Part shown: in pieces, positions 1 through 4,576 of the stretch
Layout: every line of letters starts with the position of its first letter
Numbering within the stretch: the first letter of the stretch is position 1
Assembly: GCA_900555515.1 (NCBI GenBank)
Contig: USLO01000124.1
Location: 1 to 5,163, forward strand
Direction of reading: 5' to 3'
Source of the DNA: an uncultured Collinsella sp.
Lineage (GTDB): Bacteria > Actinomycetota > Coriobacteriia > Coriobacteriales > Coriobacteriaceae
Length of the DNA: 5,163 nt
Translations under genes and position numbers: made by a program
The notes under the pieces: model-generated
Seen by the model: only the letters and a program-made list of their open reading frames with translations
Database searches by the model: none
What the model was told of the DNA's origin: nothing

Positions 1-171
1 TTTGTCGAGGGCACGGTCTGGGGCATCGACTCCTACGACCAGTGGGGCGTCGAGCTGGGCAAGCAGCTTGCCAAGCAGATTACCCCTGCCTTCCACGACG
101 ACGCCGCCAAGGCCGAGCAGGACGCTTCGACTCAGGCGCTCATCGAGTTCTACCGCGCTCACCGTAAGTAG
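1..171 (+). CDS. pgi: Glucose-6-phosphate isomerase, C-terminal end (partial)
   Basis: Only the last 56 codons and the TAG stop are present; the reading frame is open from base 1, so the gene starts outside the window. The peptide carries the family's C-terminal signature (GIDSYDQWGVELGK), whose DQWGVE..K core includes the lysine known to sit in the active site. It is followed by the usual variable tail ending IEFYRAHRK. The enzyme interconverts glucose 6-phosphate and fructose 6-phosphate in the cytoplasm, in glycolysis and gluconeogenesis. The gene converges on the - strand unit, and a strong terminator separates them. Nothing looks damaged in the visible part. Identification is firm because this signature is highly specific; the N-terminal domain cannot be assessed. 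Confidence 0.95.
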   Translation, partial: FVEGTVWGIDSYDQWGVELGKQLAKQITPAFHDDAAKAEQDASTQALIEFYRAHRK

Positions 172-204
172 TCGCTGCTGTTAACGCATCGTGCCTTATA
201 GTCA

Positions 205-237
205 GGGGCCCGTATCCTATCGGATGCGGGCCCCTTT
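205..237 (+). terminator. Intrinsic terminator of pgi
   Basis: A 13-bp stem (GGGGCCCG plus TATCC at 205-217, pairing with 222-234, with one G-T wobble) closes a TATC loop. It is followed by TTT and then GCTTT, 33 bases after the pgi stop. The opposite strand has the same stem but no T-run after it. It should therefore act mainly on pgi transcripts, and the convergent - strand unit has no clear intrinsic terminator of its own here. Confidence 0.85.
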
Positions 238-312
238 GCTTTGCCGTGGTCCCGGGGCGCACGGCCTTTGTGGAACATCGCCGGGGCGCCGCGCGCTGCG
301 AGAACCCTGCGC

Positions 313-1617
313 TTAGATCTTGGCCTCCGCATGGCCTCGCTGCGCCTCGGGCAGCTCCCCGTAGAGCGGATGGTCTTCGAGCCTAAAGCGCTCGACCTGT
401 TCGGGAGTGCGACCGCGTACAAAGAGCCACGAGCAATCAATCGGCGTCGCCATGAGTGTGCTGGGCAGCGCGTCGGCGCGGTCGGAAAACACCCGGGCAC
501 TCTCGGGATCCTGGAACGCCAGCACCAGATGCGTGTCGCAGTTGCCCATGATGGAGCGTGCGCGTGCCTCGCCATAGAGCGCATCGAGCTGGTTGGTCGA
601 CTGCAGCAGCAGCGTTGCCCAGATGTTGCGGCTTCGGATAATCGAGAGCACGTTGTCGATCTGGGGGATCTGCAGATTTGCGAAGTCATCGAGCATAAAG
701 CGCACGGGCACGGGCAGGCTGCCGTCGGGCTGCCTATCGGCCTCACGAATGAGGCCCATAAACGCCTGCGAAATAAAGAGGCCGGTCAGCGGATCGAGAT
801 TGCGGTCAATATCGCTCACGGTTACAAACAGGGCGCAGGGGGTGTGTCCCATGGAAGCGAAGTCCACCTGATGGCACTCACGATAGAGCTGTGCCGCACC
901 GTCGAATCCCAGACACATGACCTTTTCGGCAAGGATGCCGACGATGCTCGCGTGCATGCGCTCGGCATTTTGCGTAATGGCGTAGCGCCGCCATAGCGAG
1001 AGGGCATAGCTTTGGGGGTCGGTCGTGATCAGGTCGTCAAACAATCGACCCGTGGCACCGTCCTGCAGGTGCTCGATCAGCTTGATGACCGAGCTGATCG
1101 TCTGCTCGTCGGCGGGTAGCTGTTCGGTGACGTAGGCGATAAGACACGACAGCAGGTTTGCCGCCGCATGATCCCAAAAAGGCTGGTTGTTGTCCTCGAT
1201 GGGGCAGATGGCCTTTGCCACCGAGAGGATGTCCTGCTGGTTGGGCCTGCCGTCCGCCTTGCGGCGAATGTGCCTCAGGGGGTTGTAGCCGCAGCGCTCG
1301 ATGCCGGGCGCAAGGGCCGGGACGGTGTTGAGGTCGGCGAAGTTGAGACATTGCACGCGGTAGCCGTGGGCTGCCAGCACGGGTCCCACTTCGCGACAGA
1401 GCGTGCCTTTGGTGTCGAGCACGATGTAGCTTGCGTTCATTTGCAGCAGGTTGGGCTTGAGGACGTTTCGGGTCTTGCCGGCTCCCGAGGGGCCGATCAC
1501 AAGTGCGTTGTTGTTGAGTCCCGTTTGGCGGGTGTCGCAGGAAAGCGTTCGATCCTTGGCGAGGATAGTGGACGATACAGACTCAGATGCGGCGAGGCGG
1601 CTGGTGAGGTTAGACAT
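313..1617 (-). CDS. VirD4/TraG-like type IV coupling protein ATPase lacking a membrane anchor
   Basis: This 434-residue protein belongs to the VirD4/TraG/TraD coupling-protein family, hexameric ATPases that bring DNA or protein substrates to type IV secretion channels. Visible landmarks are a Walker A motif GPSGAGKT at residues 42-49, LDTKG at 67-71, YNPLRHI at 111-117, FWDHAAANLL at 147-156, a Walker B segment VRFMLDDFANL at 305-315, RSRNIWATLLLQS at 328-340 and GNCDTHLVLAFQDPESA at 358-374. The C-terminus ends in a family-like HPLYGEL. The order and spacing are complete, so the motor domain looks intact. Family members usually have about 100 or more residues with membrane helices before Walker A. 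Here only 41 hydrophilic residues precede it, so the protein should be cytosolic. The ATG at 1617 is chosen for a perfect AAGGAGGT site five bases upstream; the frame stays open further upstream but lies inside the peptidase gene. The second Walker B acid is Asp rather than the common Glu. The start overlaps the upstream peptidase gene by 8 bases. A HerA/FtsK-like role outside conjugation is possible. Confidence 0.88.
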   Translation of the reverse strand: MSNLTSRLAASESVSSTILAKDRTLSCDTRQTGLNNNALVIGPSGAGKTRNVLKPNLLQMNASYIVLDTKGTLCREVGPVLAAHGYRVQCLNFADLNTVPALAPGIERCGYNPLRHIRRKADGRPNQQDILSVAKAICPIEDNNQPFWDHAAANLLSCLIAYVTEQLPADEQTISSVIKLIEHLQDGATGRLFDDLITTDPQSYALSLWRRYAITQNAERMHASIVGILAEKVMCLGFDGAAQLYRECHQVDFASMGHTPCALFVTVSDIDRNLDPLTGLFISQAFMGLIREADRQPDGSLPVPVRFMLDDFANLQIPQIDNVLSIIRSRNIWATLLLQSTNQLDALYGEARARSIMGNCDTHLVLAFQDPESARVFSDRADALPSTLMATPIDCSWLFVRGRTPEQVERFRLEDHPLYGELPEAQRGHAEAKI

Positions 1618-2227
1618 GGGCGACCTCCTTGGTGGTCGAGAGGATTTCGTGGGCAAAGCCGAGCTCGACGGCGCGCTCGGCCGAAAGGTAGGTGTCTTTT
1701 GCAGTGAGGGACTGGATGCGCTTGGGCGTGAGGCCGCTGCGGTCCGAGAGGATTTGCGTGAGGGTCTTGCGGGTCTGCATGAGACGCCGGCTGGTTTCCT
1801 GCAGCGCAAGTGCCGAGCCGCCTGCCCCCTGGGGGATCAGCGGGTCGTGAATCATGAGCTCTGCATGGGGCGCCATACGGCGATCGTCGCCGCCCATAAA
1901 GATCACGGCGCCCATGGACGCGGCGAATTCCAGGCAGACGGTGCGGATGAGGCACGATGCGAGGCGCATGGCGTCATAGATCGCAAGACCCGATCGCACG
2001 CTTCCGCCGGCGCTGGCGACAAATATGGTGATGGGGCGGCTGGGGTCGGTGGCATCGAGCAGGCGGATCTGCTGGCATAGGTCGTGGGCCATCGGGGTTT
2101 CGATGTTTCCCATGACGGAGAGCTCGCGACGGGCAAGCATCTCATCGTAAATGCTGGTGAGCGTGATACCTCGGGCGGATTCACGCATGGTGAGGGGGCT
2201 GATGATGGGGGAATGATTGGTGTCCAT
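1610..2227 (-). CDS. ClpP-like serine peptidase (family S14)
   Basis: This 205-residue protein matches the ClpP fold along its whole length. It has SIYDEMLARRELSVMGNI (25-42), the oxyanion segment GGSVRSGLAIYDAM (74-87), the nucleophile in AASMGA (Ser104), the histidine in LMIHDP (His127) and the acid in AKDTYLSAERAVELGF (Asp178). The catalytic triad is therefore complete, at spacings close to ordinary ClpP. It differs from housekeeping ClpP in lacking the usual HQP after the histidine strand (HDP here). It also has Ala-Lys before the catalytic Asp, where ClpP typically has Asp/Glu-Arg, the pair that senses ring-ring contact. An AAAGGAG site five bases upstream supports the ATG at 2227; Met14 is a possible internal start. 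No Clp ATPase is encoded nearby; the next gene, overlapping by 8 bases, is a VirD4-like ATPase. ClpP-related phage head proteases are an alternative relative, but no phage genes are seen here. The substrate is unknown. Confidence 0.88.
   Translation of the reverse strand: MDTNHSPIISPLTMRESARGITLTSIYDEMLARRELSVMGNIETPMAHDLCQQIRLLDATDPSRPITIFVASAGGSVRSGLAIYDAMRLASCLIRTVCLEFAASMGAVIFMGGDDRRMAPHAELMIHDPLIPQGAGGSALALQETSRRLMQTRKTLTQILSDRSGLTPKRIQSLTAKDTYLSAERAVELGFAHEILSTTKEVAHV
1623..1630 (-). promoter_or_regulatory. Ribosome binding site fixing the ATPase start
   Basis: On the - strand this reads AAGGAGGT, five bases before the ATG at 1617. It lies inside the last codons of the ClpP-like gene. 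It decides the start over the longer open frame (to 1809), whose extra N-terminal residues are just the peptidase gene read in another frame. Its position makes translational coupling between the two genes likely. Confidence 0.85.
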
Positions 2228-2232
2228 GAGGA

Positions 2233-2239
2233 CTCCTTT
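2233..2239 (-). promoter_or_regulatory. Ribosome binding site of the ClpP-like gene
   Basis: AAAGGAG on the - strand ends five bases before the ATG at 2227. This favours that start over the in-frame ATG at codon 14, which has no comparable site. Confidence 0.7.
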
Positions 2240-2269
2240 CTGTTGGTTGTGTTGTGGAATAGGATTGTT

Positions 2270-2291
2270 GCCCGCGGAGGGGCTGGCGGGC
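2270..2291 (-). other. Possible hairpin between the unknown gene and the ClpP-like gene
   Basis: GCCCGC and GCGGGC form a 6-bp GC stem around a 10-base loop, overlapping the stop codon of the upstream gene. No T-run follows, so it is not an intrinsic terminator. It could be an mRNA processing or stabilising structure that adjusts the ratio of the two products, or chance in GC-rich DNA. Confidence 0.25.
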
Positions 2292-3181
2292 TACAGGGTT
2301 CGTCCGAGCCTGAGATCGAGCTCGGTTGTGGGGCAGGCTGCCTGTTCGTGCGGCTCGCAAGCGCCAAGGGCTCCAAAGCGATGGAGCGTTGCGACGGGCG
2401 TGGTGTAGGCGAGCCGCAGCTGATGCTCGGCAGGGGCACATCCGTCATTTTTGTAATGAGCCGCGTAGTACTGCGCGATGCTGGCGTTCATCTCGCTGCC
2501 ATTGCGATGGCGCTCAAACTGGCGTCTGCAGGTCTCGATGATCTTTGCTACCGACTTGGGTGCCGTCGCGGGAACAAGGGCGAGATAGCCCTCAAATAGC
2601 TCGTTGATGCTCAGGAGGCACAGCAGGTCGATCAGCGTCCTTATGGCTGCTCCCTCGGCGGAAAAGTGCGCGGTCATGCGGTTATATCGGTTGCGGTCGA
2701 CGATGGCCGCATGGGGTCTTGGAGTTTTCTGCCCCGTGGTCCCGGGCTTTTGCCGCGCCTGTGTATTGAGCTCGACGTTGCAGCGCTTGAGGCCGTCCAA
2801 CGGAAGGAACAGTGCGGTGCGCAGGGTGTTCCGCTTGCTTTCGAGTTCATGACGCTCGTCAGGTTCCCATTCGAGCTTGAGTTTCGTGTCGAGCGCCGTA
2901 AGCATATGGGCTAGGCAGCCTACGGTAAGGACGCACGAATCGTTGTCGCGTTTTGGGGCATAGGGGTCTGTCAGCTTGCGAATGTCGGGGTCGCCCATGA
3001 TCTTTGTGCAGCGCTTCAGCAGTTGAGGGTGGTCGGCCAAGATCGTCGCGAGCGGTAGCGACGCGTAGTTCTTGATGGTCGCGGCGGCAAAGGCGGCGTC
3101 ATATTCGTTTGCATATGCTCGCTCAATTCGGGCATCCAGAATGCTTTTCTTACCGCCGTCTTCAGCGCGGTGGTTTGTCAT
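2291..3181 (-). CDS. Protein of unknown function, first gene of the ClpP/VirD4-like unit
   Basis: I do not recognise this 296-residue protein. It appears soluble, with no signal peptide or convincing membrane segment. The N-terminus is charged (MTNHRAEDGGKKS) and is followed by helical-looking stretches (about 14-70 and 83-137). A basic, proline/threonine-containing linker (about 140-168, with KPGTTGQKTPRPHA) leads to a second helical part: residues 171-202 (containing IDLLCLLSINELFEGYL) and 209-245. The tail has several Cys and His residues, but they form no clear zinc motif. The ATG at 3181 is chosen because GGAG sits five bases upstream. The frame stays open to 3337, but the ATG there has no ribosome binding site, and the added residues come from low-complexity repeat DNA. 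The stop lies 63 bases before the ClpP-like start, so the three genes probably share a transcript. It could be an adaptor, a substrate or a regulator of the downstream ATPase and peptidase; that is inference from position only. Confidence 0.75.
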   Translation of the reverse strand: MTNHRAEDGGKKSILDARIERAYANEYDAAFAAATIKNYASLPLATILADHPQLLKRCTKIMGDPDIRKLTDPYAPKRDNDSCVLTVGCLAHMLTALDTKLKLEWEPDERHELESKRNTLRTALFLPLDGLKRCNVELNTQARQKPGTTGQKTPRPHAAIVDRNRYNRMTAHFSAEGAAIRTLIDLLCLLSINELFEGYLALVPATAPKSVAKIIETCRRQFERHRNGSEMNASIAQYYAAHYKNDGCAPAEHQLRLAYTTPVATLHRFGALGACEPHEQAACPTTELDLRLGRTL

Positions 3182-3183
3182 AG

Positions 3184-3190
3184 CTTCTCC
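3184..3190 (-). promoter_or_regulatory. Ribosome binding site deciding the start of the unknown gene
   Basis: GGAGAAG on the - strand places GGAG five bases before the ATG at 3181. The only other in-frame ATG upstream near the frame's limit (3337) has no purine-rich site, so the 296-residue form is preferred. Confidence 0.65.
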
Positions 3191-3198
3191 AATCGGTT

Positions 3199-3264
3199 GA
3201 TGTTCGTGCTGTTTGTTGATGTGTTGGTTGTCGTGAGTGATGTGCTTGCCGTGGGTGATGTGCT
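3199..3264. repeat. Cluster of GATGT(G) direct repeats upstream of the unknown gene
   Basis: On the + strand CGTGAGTGATGTGCT (3232-3246) and CGTGGGTGATGTGCT (3250-3264) match at 14 of 15 bases with an 18-base period. Weaker relatives are TTGATGTGTTG at about 3216-3226 and TTGATGTTCG from 3197. The GATGT cores begin at 3199, 3218, 3239 and 3257, so they are 18-21 bases apart, roughly two helical turns. They lie 18 to 83 bases upstream of the - strand ATG at 3181. They could be operator sites on one DNA face, a 5' leader element, or simply slippage-derived low-complexity sequence. Confidence 0.5.
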
Positions 3265-3495
3265 GACGTTGGGGTGCTATGCGGTTTTCAATGAGCCCGT
3301 GAGGCAGTTGCTGCAGGGGTGGGATGGAACGGCCCATGCAAGGCGGAAGGCATCGTGCTCAAAATCGAGACAGCAATGCCCTGGGTGCCTCACATGTGGC
3401 AGTTACCTCATTAAGTTGTCATTGCGTTTGGGGTTGTACTTTGCCGATCTTCCTTTTCTTACACGCTAAAACTCAAACTTCATATGCTCGATCTA

Positions 3496-3525
3496 CTTAA
3501 AACCGCAACGGCGGTCTTTTATCAA
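3496..3525 (-). promoter_or_regulatory. Candidate promoter of the - strand three-gene unit
   Basis: On the - strand TTGATA (3525-3520, 5 of 6 to consensus) is followed after 18 bases by TTTAAG (3501-3496, 4 of 6). The small palindrome at 3502-3515 fills the spacer, a common place for a repressor site. It would give a leader of roughly 300 bases, which is long. No better -35/-10 pair was seen nearer the gene. This call is by eye only. Confidence 0.25.
3499..3520. other. Small palindrome, operator or weak bidirectional terminator
   Basis: ACCGC (3502-3506) and GCGGT (3511-3515) pair around AACG. An A-run lies on the left and CTTTT on the right, so each strand shows a short stem followed by Ts. 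The 5-bp stem is weak for a terminator, and no gene on either strand obviously needs one here. An operator role is equally plausible because it sits in the spacer of a candidate - strand promoter. Confidence 0.35.
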
Positions 3526-3608
3526 CTTATATGTCGGAACGCGTCTTTGCAAGTACTTTTTTGCCTTTGTTTCAAATGGGGTGGTTTTGCAACCGTCATA
3601 CGCGCGCT

Positions 3609-3637
3609 GTGCGAACGTGCCCCGGCTCGGATAAGAT
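3609..3637 (+). promoter_or_regulatory. Candidate promoter of the Cof-type phosphatase gene
   Basis: TAAGAT at 3632-3637 (4 of 6 to the -10 consensus) lies 34 bases before the ATG. The matching -35 position (GTGCGA, 17-base spacer) is poor. The position relative to the gene suits a short leader. An activator or alternative sigma factor would be needed for strong use if this is correct. Confidence 0.3.
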
Positions 3638-3658
3638 AGTGCGCGATAAAAACGATGC

Positions 3659-3665
3659 AAGGAGG
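3659..3665 (+). promoter_or_regulatory. Ribosome binding site of the Cof-type phosphatase gene
   Basis: AAGGAGG ends five bases before the ATG at 3671. It is a near-perfect match to the 16S rRNA tail and fixes the start. Confidence 0.85.
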
Positions 3666-3670
3666 CACAT

Positions 3671-4513
3671 ATGGCAATTAAAGCCATCGCAATGGATATC
3701 GACGGTACGCTCACCAACGACCAGAAAGTGATTAGCCCGCGTACGCGCGAGAAGCTGCTCGCGGCGCAGGAGTCGGGCATTAAGCTCATCTTGGCTTCGG
3801 GCCGTCCCGCATGGGGACTGCACGCCTTGGCGCAGGAGCTCGACCTTCAAAACCATGACGGTCTGCTAGTCGCTTTCAATGGCGCGCATGTGGTCGACGC
3901 TCAGACCGATGAGGTCCTTTTTGACCAGGCCATGCCGGCTGACGAGCTGCACCGTCTGATTGATCACCTGCGTAATTTTGACGTGATTCCTATGATTTCG
4001 CTCGGTCGTGATTTGCATGTCGAGGACTCGTACCATTGCATGATCACGCTGCCTGACGGCTCGCAGAAGAATATCGTCAAGTATGAGCGCGATGCCTGCG
4101 ACCTTAAGATCCGCGAGGTCGAGAGCTTGCATGAGGTCGTGGACACTTATCCCGTGGACAAGCTGCTGACGGCGGGCGATCCGGCCTACCTGCAGGCGCA
4201 TTACGAGGAGATGTATGCGCCCTTTAAGCAGACGCTTTCGGGCATGTTTACGGCCGACTGGTACTTTGAGTACACGGCGCCCGGTATTGACAAGGCCCGC
4301 GCGCTCGAGGGTGCCCTGCCCAAGCTCGGCATCGATGCCAGCGAGGTCGTATCGTTTGGCGACGGCCAGAACGACAAGTCCATGATCGAGTGGGCTGGTA
4401 CCGGTGTTGCCATGGGAAACGCCGTCGATGAGGTTAAGGCTGTGGCCCAGATGGTGACCGCCAATAACAACGAAGATGGTATTGCGGTGGCGCTGGATAA
4501 GCTGCTGGGTTAG
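3671..4513 (+). CDS. Cof-type HAD-IIB family phosphatase
   Basis: This 280-residue protein has the full set of HAD motifs. Motif I is MDIDGTL, with nucleophile Asp9 and general acid/base Asp11. Motif II is LASGRP (Ser43), motif III is the lysine in GIDKARAL (Lys208), and motif IV is FGDGQNDKSM (Asp231 and Asp235) followed by GVAMGNA. The long insert between motifs II and III (about 85-195) is the C2-type cap of subfamily IIB. Length and motif order are normal for Cof/YidA-like proteins, which are cytosolic Mg-dependent phosphatases acting on sugar phosphates and sometimes on flavin or cofactor phosphates. The substrate cannot be read from the sequence. The start is fixed by AAGGAGG five bases upstream. 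The gene is divergent from the unknown-gene/ClpP/ATPase unit, ends at its own terminator, and precedes a second, different HAD gene. No defects are seen. Confidence 0.93.
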   Translation: MAIKAIAMDIDGTLTNDQKVISPRTREKLLAAQESGIKLILASGRPAWGLHALAQELDLQNHDGLLVAFNGAHVVDAQTDEVLFDQAMPADELHRLIDHLRNFDVIPMISLGRDLHVEDSYHCMITLPDGSQKNIVKYERDACDLKIREVESLHEVVDTYPVDKLLTAGDPAYLQAHYEEMYAPFKQTLSGMFTADWYFEYTAPGIDKARALEGALPKLGIDASEVVSFGDGQNDKSMIEWAGTGVAMGNAVDEVKAVAQMVTANNNEDGIAVALDKLLG

Positions 4514-4535
4514 AATCGCCGATAATGCATGGTTC

Positions 4536-4561
4536 GGGCGTCCGCTTGCGGGCGCCCTTTT
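4536..4561 (+). terminator. Intrinsic terminator after the Cof-type phosphatase gene
   Basis: GGGCGTCCG (4536-4544) pairs with CGGGCGCCC (4549-4557), with one G-T wobble, around a CTTG loop. It is followed by TTTT and then GTT. It lies 22 bases after the stop and only 15 bases before the next start. It may stop transcription or let part of it read into the next HAD gene. Confidence 0.85.
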
Positions 4562-4576
4562 GTTAGGGAGGGTGCC

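Larger units (their letters stand above)
3182..3670. other. Divergent non-coding region between the unknown gene and the Cof-type phosphatase gene
   Basis: This stretch of nearly 490 bases has no credible gene. It holds short repeats near 3199-3264, an 8-bp palindrome CACATGTG (3391-3398), a small hairpin (3502-3515) and candidate promoters for both flanking genes. The part from about 3400 to 3600 is visibly richer in A and T than the coding DNA, as expected for a regulatory region. I found no tRNA-like T-arm, riboswitch core or attachment-site pair. The open frames that cross it have no ribosome binding site. Confidence 0.6.

Noticed and set aside
244..256. 13-base match CCGTGGTCCCGGG here and at 2734-2746, considered as an attachment-site pair
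   Set aside because: The second copy lies inside the unknown coding gene, the match is short for GC-rich DNA, and no integrase is present. Chance is the simplest reading.
252..289. Two copies of CCGGGGCGC (252-260 and 281-289) between pgi and the ATPase gene
   Set aside because: A nine-base GC repeat in a GC-rich spacer, with no further copies or structure to give it meaning.
241..996. 251-codon + strand open frame opposite the ATPase gene
   Set aside because: It lies entirely antisense to a motif-complete VirD4-like gene, has no ribosome binding site and gives no recognisable domain. It is a GC-rich shadow frame.
3182..3337. N-terminal extension of the unknown gene, rich in His/Gln (QHITHGKHITH)
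   Set aside because: The upstream ATG at 3337 has no ribosome binding site and the extension is low-complexity repeat DNA, while the ATG at 3181 has GGAG at the right distance.
3416..3442. TTGTCA and TACTTT as a + strand promoter in the divergent region
   Set aside because: The 15-base spacer is too short, and no + strand gene follows until 3671, with a hairpin in between.
3170..3469. 99-codon + strand open frame with a hydrophobic N-terminus in the divergent region
   Set aside because: No ribosome binding site precedes it, it overlaps the start of the unknown gene, and the hydrophobic stretch is just the GATGTG repeats translated into Val/Leu/Asp.
4511..4526. Promoter-like TAGAAT and GATAAT boxes before the second HAD gene
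   Set aside because: No acceptable -35 box lies at 16-18 bases upstream of either, and a start from them would fall at or just before the terminator stem.
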